From the NCBI RefSeq assembly GCF_000620665.1, contig NZ_JIAU01000005.1:239501-303500 (forward strand): a stretch of 64,000 bases of DNA. Reading direction: 5' to 3'. This stretch comes from Sphingomonas sp. URHD0057 (lineage in GTDB: Bacteria; Pseudomonadota; Alphaproteobacteria; Sphingomonadales; Sphingomonadaceae). Of this stretch, positions 1 through 8,406 are shown piece after piece. The notes below the pieces were generated by a model. The model was not told where the DNA came from, made no database searches, and saw only the letters and a list, made by a program, of their open reading frames with translations. Each line of letters begins with the position of its first letter. The first letter of the stretch is position 1. The position numbers were made by a program, and so were the translations under genes.

Positions 1-423
1 CTCAACAGCAATCCCAGCTTCTGGGGCGGCTATGTCGAAGCCGGCTTCTACCTCACCGGCGAAACCCGCGCCTACAAGGGCGGCAGCTTCGGCCGCGTGA
101 AGGTCCTCCATCCGTTTAATGATGGCGGCTGGGGCGCGTTTCAGATCAACGGCCGCGTCGACTATGTGAACCTCAGCGACGACGTCGACAGCAGCTCCGC
201 CTTGCTGACCGCGCCCTTCTACGTGAACGGCGGCAAACAGATCGCCTATCAGCTGAGCGGCATCTGGAACCCGACGGATTATGTCCGCCTCATGGCCCAA
301 TATTCGCACATCAACGTGACCGGCGGCCCGCGCAACGCGCTCAGCGACGACCTCACCGATCCGGCCAACAAGCGCGAGTTCGACAGCGACGTGCTCTCGA
401 TGCGCGCGCAGATCGATTTCTAG
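1..423 (+). CDS. phosphate-selective porin (OprO/OprP type), C-terminal fragment
   Basis: Reading frame open from the first base to the TAG at 421-423, so this is the last 140 residues of a gene that begins outside the window. The fragment has alternating aromatic and polar residues of an outer-membrane beta-barrel (WGGYVEAGFYLTGETRAYK, then VRLMAQYSHINV) and ends in the aromatic residue Phe (RAQIDF), as barrel proteins recognised by the BAM machinery do. The 'GGYVEAGFYLTGE' stretch followed by a basic segment is typical of the OprO/OprP family of anion or phosphate porins. The PhoR-like kinase just downstream fits a phosphate-related role. The substrate is an inference from family and context. 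Confidence 0.75.
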   Translation, partial: LNSNPSFWGGYVEAGFYLTGETRAYKGGSFGRVKVLHPFNDGGWGAFQINGRVDYVNLSDDVDSSSALLTAPFYVNGGKQIAYQLSGIWNPTDYVRLMAQYSHINVTGGPRNALSDDLTDPANKREFDSDVLSMRAQIDF

Positions 424-478
424 TGAGTGAAGCCTGAAATAGCCTTTCGGTCCCTCTCTCCCCTTCGGCTCGAAAGGC

Positions 479-507
479 GGCCCCCTCGTCCTCGCTGCGA
501 GGGGGCC
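479..507 (+). terminator. stem-loop after the porin gene
   Basis: Perfect 10-bp stem (GGCCCCCTCG at 479-488 with CGAGGGGGCC at 498-507) and a 9-nt loop. It lies 56 nt after the porin stop. The following bases are TCTCT, not a clean T tract, so termination may be partial. Its presence inside the longest possible reading frame of the next gene argues that the kinase starts at 559 rather than 427. Confidence 0.55.
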
Positions 508-558
508 TCTCTGGCTCCAGGCGTGGCTCCAGACGACCAATCGGCTACACAGCCTGCG

Positions 559-1563
559 ATGCCTCCGTTTAGCCTCAGCGAACGCGCACTCGTCGACGCG
601 ATCGACGAACCGGCGCTCATCGTCGAGGGAGCCATCGTGCGGCTCGCCAATCCGCCCGCGCTGGGGCTGCTCGGCAAGTCGATCGAGGGCCGCGATCTCA
701 GGCTGGCAATCCGGCATCCGCAAGCGCTCGAGCATATCCTCGGGCACCGTTCGGGCGACATCGACGTCACCGGCATCGTCGATCCCGGGCGATCGTGGCG
801 GCTTCACATCCGCCGGCTCGGCCCGACGTCGGTCCTGGTTCGAATGGTCGATCGATCGGACGCCGTTTCGGCGGAGAAGATGCGGGTCGACTTCGTCGCC
901 AACGCCAGCCACGAGCTGCGCACCCCGTTGTCGACCGTGCTCGGCTATGCCGAGACGCTGGCGGAAGAGAATGATCTACCCGCCGATCTCCGCGCGAATT
1001 TCGGGCGCACGATCCGTGACGAGGCGCGCCGGATGTTGCGCATCATCGAAGATTTGATGAGCCTGTCGCGTATCGAGGCCGACCGCTTTCTCGCGCCGAA
1101 CGACAGCGTTTCCATCGACCAGGTCATTGGCACTGCGGTTGCGAATGCGGCCAGCCTGCGGATCGCTCGCTGCGAGTTCCTCGTCGACGCTCGCCAGGAT
1201 TTGCCCCCGGTTCGCGGCGACCGCGCTCAGCTCGTCCAGGTGCTCGACAATCTGATTAGCAATGCCGTGCGCTACGGCTGCGAGGGGCCCGCCGCGAAGA
1301 TCGAGGTGTCGGCGAAGCGGGATGGACGATGGGTGGCCCTGACCGTCTCCGATCAGGGGCCGGGCATCCCGCGCGAGCACCTGACGCGGGTGACCGAGCG
1401 CTTCTATCGCGTCGACGCGGCCCGCAGCCGCGAGTCGGGCGGGACCGGGCTTGGCCTCGCGATCGTCAAGCACATCGTCGAGCGCCACAAAGGCACGCTC
1501 GAGATCAAGAGCATTGTCGGGGTCGGGACCAGCGTCACCGTTCGGTTGCCGGCCGCCGGCTAG
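559..1563 (+). CDS. PhoR-like sensor histidine kinase without membrane segments
   Basis: 334-residue kinase. A PAS-like sensor occupies about residues 5-100, then the dimerisation domain with the phospho-accepting His in NASHELRTPLSTVLGYAE (about residue 118), the N box QVLDNLISNAVRYG, the D/G1 motif SDQGPGIP and the G2 motif GGTGLGLAIVKHIV. The order and H-box resemble PhoR, which phosphorylates PhoB when phosphate is scarce. No transmembrane helix is visible, whereas many PhoR proteins have one or two. The frame is open back to 427, but that stretch contains a stem-loop and low-complexity Arg/Pro sequence, so the ATG at 559 is preferred. No phoB or pst genes follow; the stop overlaps the convergent regulator by CTAG. 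Confidence 0.75.
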   Translation: MPPFSLSERALVDAIDEPALIVEGAIVRLANPPALGLLGKSIEGRDLRLAIRHPQALEHILGHRSGDIDVTGIVDPGRSWRLHIRRLGPTSVLVRMVDRSDAVSAEKMRVDFVANASHELRTPLSTVLGYAETLAEENDLPADLRANFGRTIRDEARRMLRIIEDLMSLSRIEADRFLAPNDSVSIDQVIGTAVANAASLRIARCEFLVDARQDLPPVRGDRAQLVQVLDNLISNAVRYGCEGPAAKIEVSAKRDGRWVALTVSDQGPGIPREHLTRVTERFYRVDAARSRESGGTGLGLAIVKHIVERHKGTLEIKSIVGVGTSVTVRLPAAG

Positions 1564-1985
1564 GCCGTATTCGCAGAATCCAGCAGCGCCGCCAGCGCCT
1601 TCTCGACCTGGTCGATCGTGTAGGGCTTCGCCAACCGCGGCCGATCCTCCCATTTGTCGGGCATTTGCCAGTCCGCGTAGCCGCTGGTCAGCACGAACGG
1701 CACGCCTTTCGCATCGAGCGCGTCGCACAGGGGGAAGACGCGTTCGCCGCGGATGTGCACATCCATCATCGCCGCGTCGATCTCGGCATCGCCATCGAGC
1801 AACTCGCGCGCCGCGGCCATGTTCGGCGCCGGCCCGATCACCGTGCAGCCGAGGTCGCTGAGCAATTCCGCGGTGAACGGTCCGACCACCGGCGAATCCT
1901 CGACGACGAGGATGCGATAGCCGTGGAGCGGAGCTTCCCCGCTCACCCGAGGCTGGACCTCAGTGGACGAATCTGGCGACGACAT
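1560..1985 (-). CDS. single-domain response regulator (CheY-like)
   Basis: 141-residue protein made almost entirely of one receiver domain (about residues 22-137). The acidic pair is in VVEDS, the phospho-acceptor Asp in AAMMDVHIRG, the switch Ser in VLTSGYAD and the conserved Lys in RLAKPYT. There is no output domain, so it should act by protein contact or as a phosphate shuttle. The 'MMDVHIRGE' form is common in single-domain regulators of alphaproteobacteria. Its start lies 26 nt inside the end of the upstream LytTR regulator gene, so the two are probably translationally coupled in one operon with the LytS-like kinase. Confidence 0.8.
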   Translation of the reverse strand: MSSPDSSTEVQPRVSGEAPLHGYRILVVEDSPVVGPFTAELLSDLGCTVIGPAPNMAAARELLDGDAEIDAAMMDVHIRGERVFPLCDALDAKGVPFVLTSGYADWQMPDKWEDRPRLAKPYTIDQVEKALAALLDSANTA

Positions 1986-2763
1986 CTCGATACGAACGCG
2001 AAACTTTCACTTGGGCTCCCGAATCGAGCACGAGAAAGCATTCGCCGTTGGTGTGCGGCTTCACCTGGCGCACCAGGTCGAGATTGACGATGGTCGAACG
2101 GTGGACGCGCTGGAAACGGCGCGGGTCGAGGCGTTTCTCCAGATCCTTCATGGTTTCCCTGAGGATCAAAGTGTTGTCGCCGGTCTGGATGCACATGTAG
2201 TCGCCTGCCGCATCGATGCGCTCGATGGTGTCGACGTCTACCCTGAATATCTGGCCCTGGTCCTTGATGTTGATCATCTTTTCAAAGCGCGATTGCGCGG
2301 GGCCTTCCGGCGATGCCTCGGCCAGTTCCTCGGCGGCTTCGGGCGCATGCTCGACCAGCGCTTCCTTCAACCGCCCAGCCTCCTCGGCGCTGCGCTTTTC
2401 GGATAGCCGCTGGCGCACGCGGTCGAGGGTCGCGGCCAGCCGGTCCTCGTCGACCGGCTTCATCAGATAGTCCACTGCCTGCGCGTCGAACGCGCGCAAG
2501 GCGTGGTCGCTGTAGGCGGTGACGAACACGAACAGGGGCGGCTCGACATCCATCAGGCCCTGGATGACCGAGAAGCCGTCGAACCCCGGCATCTGGATGT
2601 CGAGGAATACCAGGTCGGGCTTGTTGGTCTTGATCTGGCGGATCGCCTCGCGTCCGTTGGCGGCGGTCGCCACCACGTCCACGTCCTCGTGCGCCTGCAG
2701 CCTGAGCTGGAGGCCTTGGGTCGCGAGAGGTTCGTCGTCGACCAGCACGGTCCGGATGGTCAT
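1960..2763 (-). CDS. LytTR-family response regulator
   Basis: 267 residues. The N-terminal receiver (about 1-120) shows VLVDDEP, phospho-acceptor Asp in VFLDIQMPGFDG, VTAYSDHALRAF and the Lys of YLMKPVDEDR. A charged, Ala/Glu-rich linker leads to a C-terminal LytTR DNA-binding domain (about 163-265) with IERIDAAGDYMCIQT and the RVHRSTIVNLDLVRQV signature. Family members bind imperfect direct repeats in promoters. The ATG shares one base with the stop of the upstream kinase gene (TGATG), so kinase and regulator form a cognate pair. The regulated genes are not evident; the divergent aminopeptidase gene is the nearest candidate. Confidence 0.9.
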   Translation of the reverse strand: MTIRTVLVDDEPLATQGLQLRLQAHEDVDVVATAANGREAIRQIKTNKPDLVFLDIQMPGFDGFSVIQGLMDVEPPLFVFVTAYSDHALRAFDAQAVDYLMKPVDEDRLAATLDRVRQRLSEKRSAEEAGRLKEALVEHAPEAAEELAEASPEGPAQSRFEKMINIKDQGQIFRVDVDTIERIDAAGDYMCIQTGDNTLILRETMKDLEKRLDPRRFQRVHRSTIVNLDLVRQVKPHTNGECFLVLDSGAQVKVSRSYRDVVARFVH

Positions 2764-3935
2764 CAGGCCTTGTCTCCGCTTTCGTATGGAATTTCGATGA
2801 TAACGCTGAACCCCCCGCGTTCGTTCTTTGTGGTCTTAAACGAGTGCGCCGCGCCATAGGCCTGCGCCAGGCGGTCGCGAATGTTCGCCAGACCGACGCC
2901 GGTCGATGGGCTCGCCGCCAGCTCCGCCCCATCCCCGTCGCCGTTGTCGGCGACTTCGATCCGCACCGCCTGGCCTTCGCGGCGCGCGGTGAGCCAGATA
3001 TCGGCGCCGCCTTCGGCCGGCGTCACGGCATATTTGATCGCATTCTCGATCAGCGGCTGGAGCAGCAGGGAGGGCAGGCGGGCGCCGATCGTCTCCGACT
3101 CGATCCGGAAGTGCGGTCGCAGCCGCTCCTCGAACCGCATCTTCTCGATCTCCAGATAGAGCTTCAGGGTCTCGACCTCCTGCGCAAGCGTGACCTTCCC
3201 CGCCGGCTCATTGACCAAAGTGTAGCGCAGGAAAGACGACAGCCGCGCCAGCATCGCATTGGCGCGCTCGGTCTGCTTCAGCAGCACCAGCGTCGAGATC
3301 GAGTTCAGCGTGTTGAACAGGAAGTGCGGGTTGAGCTGGTAGCGAAGCATCGCCAGCTGCGCGGTCGAGGCCTGGCCTTCGAGCTGCTCGCGCTGCCGGA
3401 TCTCGGCTTCCAGCAGCAGGAAGTAATTGATCCCGTAGTAGAGCGCGGCCCACGCCGCGAGCAGCGAAAAATTGAGCAGGATGGCGCCGAGATACTCGAC
3501 TCCCTCCGGCTTTGCGTCCGGCTTCAGGAAGGTCGCGTAGCTCCACGTCTCGATCACCGAAAAGGCCATCGAGGCGATGCCAACGACCGCGAGCGACAGG
3601 ACCATCGTCCACAGCGGCCGCATCCTGATCAACCGGCGGAACAGCGACGCCAGCAGCAAGGTGAGCGAGTAGCCGGTGGCGGTCAGAAGCAGGGTGTGGA
3701 TCAGCCACATCCAGCCCATTGAATTGGCAAAGCCGGACAGCGAGCGAAGGAAGAAATAGCCGCTCCAGCCGACCGACTGGAGGATCCAGAACGCGCGGTT
3801 CTTGTCGTCGAAGAACGGCCGGTCGAGACCGATCCCGCGGGCGATCGGCGCCGCGGGCGATTGAATCGCGGGCGGATCGGTCGTGCGCCGGGACGTGGCG
3901 GCTCGCCGGTCGAAGGTCGCGCTGTCGGTCGCCAT
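2763..3935 (-). CDS. LytS/YehU-type sensor histidine kinase
   Basis: 390 residues from the ATG at 3935 (MATDSATFDRR). An upstream in-frame ATG at 4016 would add 27 residues of low-complexity sequence and is less likely. About four hydrophobic segments lie between residues 55 and 185, followed by the His_kinase domain with the phospho-accepting His in LNPHFLFNTLNSIS, the N box QPLIENAIKYAV and ATP-lid glycines in STGVGLANIRDRL. This is the kinase family that pairs with LytTR regulators; the partner starts at its stop codon. Integral inner-membrane location is inferred from the hydrophobic segments; the stimulus is unknown. Confidence 0.85.
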   Translation of the reverse strand: MATDSATFDRRAATSRRTTDPPAIQSPAAPIARGIGLDRPFFDDKNRAFWILQSVGWSGYFFLRSLSGFANSMGWMWLIHTLLLTATGYSLTLLLASLFRRLIRMRPLWTMVLSLAVVGIASMAFSVIETWSYATFLKPDAKPEGVEYLGAILLNFSLLAAWAALYYGINYFLLLEAEIRQREQLEGQASTAQLAMLRYQLNPHFLFNTLNSISTLVLLKQTERANAMLARLSSFLRYTLVNEPAGKVTLAQEVETLKLYLEIEKMRFEERLRPHFRIESETIGARLPSLLLQPLIENAIKYAVTPAEGGADIWLTARREGQAVRIEVADNGDGDGAELAASPSTGVGLANIRDRLAQAYGAAHSFKTTKNERGGFSVIIEIPYESGDKA

Positions 3936-4068
3936 CATCGGGGGATATAGAAGGCGACCCGCTTCTTTGCGAGCCGCAAGGCTTGCCGATTGGACGATCC
4001 TCGCTCTAGCGGGCACCGAGGCGCCGATCCGGCGTTGGACGATCGGACCGCCTGGAGGACCAATTTCG

Positions 4069-5979
4069 ATGCATAGTCTTGCCCGCTTCGCACTCGCCGG
4101 CGTTTTCCTGCTCGGTGGCTGCCGTGCGAGCGATCAAGCGAATCAGGCGCAGCCGCAAGCTGCCGAGGCGGCGATCGCTCCGATCCTCGCCACGCCCGAC
4201 GCCATCGACACGCACAGCTACGCCCGGCCGCTCGAGGCCCGCGTGACCCACGTCGCGCTCGACCTCACCGTCGATTTCGACACCAGGCGCATCGCCGGCA
4301 CGGCGGCGCTCGACGTCGATCGCAAGCCCGACGCGAAGGAAATCGTGCTCGACGACAATGGGCTTGAAATCGAGAGCGTCACCGACGCCGGCAAGCATCC
4401 GCTGGCGTTCAAGGTCGCCGCCAAGGACGTCAACCTCGGCGCGCCTTTGATCATCGCGCTTCAGCCGGACACCAGGCGCATCCTCATCACCTACAAGAGC
4501 GCGCCCGATGCCCCAGCGCTATTATGGCTGACGCCCCAGCAAACCGCCGGGAAGAAGGCGCCGTTCCTGTTCAGCCAGGGCGAATCGATCGAAAACCGCA
4601 GCTGGATTCCGACCCAGGATTCGCCGGCCGTCCGCCAGACCTGGGAAGCGACGATTCACGTGCCTGCCGGCGTGACCGCGGTGATGAGCGCGCCGCGGAT
4701 CGAGCAGCCGCTCACCCAGGGGGGCGAAAGCGTGTTCAACTTCCGCATGGATCACAGCGTCGCGTCCTACATGATCGCGATCGCCGTCGGCGACCTCGCG
4801 TTCAAGCCCTTGGGCCCGCGCACCGGCGTCTGGGCCGAGCCGCCGACTATCGACGCTGCCGCGCGCGAGCTTTCCGACACCGAGAAAATGGTCGCCGCGG
4901 CGGAGAAGCTCTACGGCCCCTACCGCTGGGGCCGCTATGACGTGATCGTCCTTCCGCCCTCCTATCCGCTGGGGGGAATGGAGAACCCGACCCTGACCTT
5001 CCTAACGCCGACCTTCATCGCCGGCGACAAGAGCCTCGTCAGTCTCGTCGCGCACGAGCTTGCCCACAGCTGGTCGGGCAATCTCGCGACCAACGCGGTG
5101 TGGAACGATTTCTGGCTCAACGAAGGCATGACCACCTACGCCGAGGGGCGCATCATCGAAGAGCTCTACGGCAAGAAGGCGGCAGCGGAGCACGCCGCGC
5201 TCAGCATTGACGCCATGAACAAGGCGGTCGCGGAAAATGGCGGCCCGGGCGGCGCCGACACCCGGCTTCACCTCGACCTCAAGGGCCGCCACCCCGACGA
5301 TGGCACCAGCGACATCGCCTACGAAAAGGGCGCCGAATTCCTCCGCACCATCGAAGCCAACGTCGGCCGTGACCGGTTCGACGCCTGGCTCAAGGGCTGG
5401 TTCGACCGCCATGCCTTTCAGCCGGTGACGTCGGCAATGTTCCTCGCCGATATCCGCCAGAATCTCATCAAGGGCGACAAGGCGCTGGAGAGCAAGCTGA
5501 TGCTCGACCGCTGGGTCTATCGGCCGGGTGTTCCACCGAACCTGGTTCGTCCGCCCGCGAACACCTTCGCCGAACAAGACAGGGCGACGACGGCCTTTGC
5601 CTTGCGCGGCGCGGCGCCGTCGGCCTGGGCGGATTGGAATACCGAAGAACGACTGCGTTTCCTCAATCGCTTGCCGCGAAAGCTGCCCGAGAGCCGCCTC
5701 GATGCACTAGAGTCGGCCTATGATCTTAACGGCGCCTCCAACATGGAGATTCGCTTCGCCTGGCTCGATCTCGCGGTTTCGAACCGCTACGATCCGGCTC
5801 TCGCCTCGCTCGAGCGATTCCTGACCTCGCAGGGTCGCGGCAAGTTCGTGAAGCCGCTGATCCGGGCGCTCGCGGAGGACGAATCCTGGGGCAAGCCGAT
5901 CGCCAAACGGATCTACGCCGAGGCGCGGCCGCTCTACCACCCGCTGGTGACCCGCGATCTCGACAAGCTGAAGCTCTGA
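4069..5979 (+). CDS. M1-family metallo-aminopeptidase, lipoprotein
   Basis: 636 residues from the ATG at 4069, which follows a good ribosome-binding site GGAGGA at 4054-4059; the open frame back to 3883 is ignored for that reason. The N terminus is a lipoprotein signal with lipobox LLGGC at about residues 14-18, so the enzyme should be membrane-anchored outside the cytoplasm. The zinc site HELAH followed 18 residues later by NEG, and the substrate-binding variant GGMEN, place it in the M1 (gluzincin) family, resembling leukotriene A4 hydrolase-like aminopeptidases. It would trim N-terminal residues from peptides. It is divergent from the LytS/LytTR operon with about 130 bp between them. Confidence 0.9.
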   Translation: MHSLARFALAGVFLLGGCRASDQANQAQPQAAEAAIAPILATPDAIDTHSYARPLEARVTHVALDLTVDFDTRRIAGTAALDVDRKPDAKEIVLDDNGLEIESVTDAGKHPLAFKVAAKDVNLGAPLIIALQPDTRRILITYKSAPDAPALLWLTPQQTAGKKAPFLFSQGESIENRSWIPTQDSPAVRQTWEATIHVPAGVTAVMSAPRIEQPLTQGGESVFNFRMDHSVASYMIAIAVGDLAFKPLGPRTGVWAEPPTIDAAARELSDTEKMVAAAEKLYGPYRWGRYDVIVLPPSYPLGGMENPTLTFLTPTFIAGDKSLVSLVAHELAHSWSGNLATNAVWNDFWLNEGMTTYAEGRIIEELYGKKAAAEHAALSIDAMNKAVAENGGPGGADTRLHLDLKGRHPDDGTSDIAYEKGAEFLRTIEANVGRDRFDAWLKGWFDRHAFQPVTSAMFLADIRQNLIKGDKALESKLMLDRWVYRPGVPPNLVRPPANTFAEQDRATTAFALRGAAPSAWADWNTEERLRFLNRLPRKLPESRLDALESAYDLNGASNMEIRFAWLDLAVSNRYDPALASLERFLTSQGRGKFVKPLIRALAEDESWGKPIAKRIYAEARPLYHPLVTRDLDKLKL

Positions 5980-6040
5980 ATTTCTTCCAGCGCAGGAGGA
6001 AATAGGCGCCCTTAACCGGCCTTAAACGCTCTTTGGTTAT

Positions 6041-6069
6041 CCCGCCGCACGGACACGTGACACGGCGGG
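6041..6069 (+). promoter_or_regulatory. hairpin over the leader of the GGDEF-EAL gene
   Basis: CCCGCCGCACG at 6041-6051 can pair with CGTG then, after a 3-nt bulge, CGGCGGG ending at 6069. This gives 11 base pairs round a 4-nt loop. The start codon is at 6073, so the G-rich right arm (GGCGGG) is also the only ribosome-binding candidate. Control of translation is an inference. Confidence 0.35.
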
Positions 6070-6072
6070 TGG

Positions 6073-8406
6073 ATGTACAAGGCTCCTGACAGGTATAAGC
6101 GCTTGATTTCGGCCAGGCTTCCGGGAGGGGAGTCGGCCGGGCTGGCGTCGCGCGCGCCCGAGGGCGAAAGCTCGCCGTTGCGCGACGTTCAGCTGATTTC
6201 GCGGGCCCAGCTCGCGCCATTCTTCGCCGCCGCCAATATCATCGCCGCATTGATGATGGTCGCCAGCCTGTGGGGCTTCAAGGAAGCCACCTGGCTCTTG
6301 CCCTGGGCGGTCGCCGTCGGCGCGGTCAACCTTGGCGCGATGCATCTTGCGCGCACTCAATCGATCACCCACGTCGGCCGGTCCGGCCATCGCGTCCCAA
6401 ACTGGCTGATGGTCGGGGAAGTCGCCGTTCGCGCGGTGGTCTGGCTCAGCCTTCCGCTCTACCTTTTCCCGTCGCTCGATCCGAGCCAACAGGTGATTGC
6501 GGCCTCGATCATGGCCGGCCTCGGCATCGGTGCGCTGGGCCTGGTCGTGGTTCCGCCCTGTGTCACGGCGTGGATGATCGCGTTCACGGCCGGGGTCGGC
6601 GGCGCCCTGCTGATCGGCCGCAACAGCGTGCCGTTCCAGCATATGCTGTCGATCATCTTCACTCTCGGCGTCGCCATCTTCGGTGTCCTGGCCGTCGCCC
6701 GCTGGGCGTTCCACCAGCTCAAGACCAACGCCGACGTCGGCAGCCAGAGCGAAAGCGCCAGCCTGCTGCTCCAGGAATATGAGCAGCGCGGTGTCGGCTG
6801 GCTGTGGGCCGTCGACGGCGAAAACCGTGTCACCTACATCAGCTCGCGCATGAGCACGCTGCTCGGGCGTCCGGGCGGTCAGCTTCTCGGCCATTCGCTT
6901 CCTGCGCTGCTTGGGGGCAATGCCGAACTCGGCCGCGTCCTTCTCGAGCGGCAGCCGTTCAACTCGCTCGAGATGGAGCTGGACACCCCGCGCGGCTCGC
7001 GCTGGATTTCGATCGCCGGCGACCCGATCATCGACACCGCCGGCCGCTTCGAAGGTTTTCGCGGGGTCGGCTCCGACATCACCGAGATTCGCCAGACGCA
7101 GGAACGCCTGACCCATCTCGCCAACGTCGACGTGCTCTCGGGCCTGCCCAATCGCGGCCGCGTCCGCCAGTTGCTCGGCGAAGCGCTCCGCGGAGCGACC
7201 ACCTCGAGTGTTCCCTGCGCGATCATGTTCCTCGACCTCGACGGCTTCAAGCCGGTCAACGATACCTTCGGGCACCCGAAAGGCGATGCCGTGCTTCGCG
7301 CCGTCGCCAAGCGTCTCGTCGACGAAGTCGGGCCCGACGGCCATGTCGGCCGCATGGGCGGCGACGAATTCGCCATCGTCATCACCGACGCCCAGAGCCG
7401 CAAGCAGGTCGAGATGCTTGCCGAGCGGATCATCAACTCGATCAAGGAATCCTACCTGATCGACCAGACCGAGATCCGCATCGGCGTCTCGATCGGCGCT
7501 GCCTTCGGCCCGATCGATGGGGCCACCGTCGATGATCTGATCCTCAAGGCCGACCTTGCGCTTTACCAGGCCAAGGATGCCGGCCGCGGCTGCGCCCGCT
7601 ATTTCTCGTCCGAGCTGCAGTCGGAGCAGGAAGATCGCGTCCGCCTCGAATCCGACCTTCGCGCGGCGGTTGCCTCGAAGCAGTTCCACCTTGCCTTCCA
7701 GCCGCTGATCAACGCCAAGACCCAGAAGCTGATCGGCTTCGAGGCGCTGATCCGCTGGAACCACGCACAGCGCGGCTTCGTCCCGCCCAACGTCTTCATT
7801 CCGGTCGCCGAGGAAAGCGGGCTCATGCCGGTGATCGGCGAGTGGGTGATCGAGGAGGCGTGCAAGGCCGCGGCAAGCTGGCCGGAGCCGATCACGGTCG
7901 CCCTCAACATCAGTCCAAAGCAAATCCTTCCCGCGCTCCCCAACATCGTCAGCGAAGCACTGTCCCGCTGCAAGCTCGCGGCCAACCGGATCGAGCTCGA
8001 GGTTACCGAAGGCGTGTTCCTCGGCGACAACGGCTCGACCCTCGATGTTCTCAAGCGCCTGCGCGCGCTCGGCGTCGGCATCGCGCTCGACGACTTCGGT
8101 ACCGGCTATTCGTCGATCGGCTATTTGAACAAGGCCGTGTTCCACAAGCTCAAGATCGACGGCAGCTTCGTTCGCGAGGCGGGCACCCGGCCTGAGAACG
8201 TCGCGATCATCCAGTCGATCGTTCAGCTCGCCAAGAGCTTCCGCATGTCGGTCACCGCCGAAGGCGTCGAAACCGCCGAGGATTTCGAGCGCATGCGCGA
8301 CCTCGGCTGCGACACCATCCAGGGCTATCTGTTCGGCAAGCCCCTCGCCTACGATCGCGCCAACCAGATGGTCGTCGGCCTCGGCGCCAAGCGGCTGGCG
8401 GGTTAG
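6073..8406 (+). CDS. membrane-bound PAS-GGDEF-EAL protein (cyclic di-GMP turnover)
   Basis: 777 residues. Five or more hydrophobic segments span about residues 45-215 (a MASE-like sensor). Then comes a PAS domain (about 235-350), a GGDEF domain with an intact MGGDEFA signature (about 430-436) and an EAL domain with FEALIRWNH, NISPKQ, ELEVTEGVF, LDDFGTGYSS, KIDGSFV and AEGVET, so all usual phosphodiesterase metal-site motifs are present. Both cyclase and phosphodiesterase activity are therefore possible. The RxxD inhibitory site expected five residues before GGDEF is absent, which may mean the GGDEF part is regulatory or not product-inhibited. The stop overlaps the convergent gene by TTAG. Confidence 0.92.
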   Translation: MYKAPDRYKRLISARLPGGESAGLASRAPEGESSPLRDVQLISRAQLAPFFAAANIIAALMMVASLWGFKEATWLLPWAVAVGAVNLGAMHLARTQSITHVGRSGHRVPNWLMVGEVAVRAVVWLSLPLYLFPSLDPSQQVIAASIMAGLGIGALGLVVVPPCVTAWMIAFTAGVGGALLIGRNSVPFQHMLSIIFTLGVAIFGVLAVARWAFHQLKTNADVGSQSESASLLLQEYEQRGVGWLWAVDGENRVTYISSRMSTLLGRPGGQLLGHSLPALLGGNAELGRVLLERQPFNSLEMELDTPRGSRWISIAGDPIIDTAGRFEGFRGVGSDITEIRQTQERLTHLANVDVLSGLPNRGRVRQLLGEALRGATTSSVPCAIMFLDLDGFKPVNDTFGHPKGDAVLRAVAKRLVDEVGPDGHVGRMGGDEFAIVITDAQSRKQVEMLAERIINSIKESYLIDQTEIRIGVSIGAAFGPIDGATVDDLILKADLALYQAKDAGRGCARYFSSELQSEQEDRVRLESDLRAAVASKQFHLAFQPLINAKTQKLIGFEALIRWNHAQRGFVPPNVFIPVAEESGLMPVIGEWVIEEACKAAASWPEPITVALNISPKQILPALPNIVSEALSRCKLAANRIELEVTEGVFLGDNGSTLDVLKRLRALGVGIALDDFGTGYSSIGYLNKAVFHKLKIDGSFVREAGTRPENVAIIQSIVQLAKSFRMSVTAEGVETAEDFERMRDLGCDTIQGYLFGKPLAYDRANQMVVGLGAKRLAG

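Noticed and set aside
6011-6026. CtrA-like site TTAACCGGCCTTAA before the GGDEF-EAL gene
   Set aside because: Spacing between the TTAA halves is 6, not the 7 of the CtrA consensus, and chance is likely.
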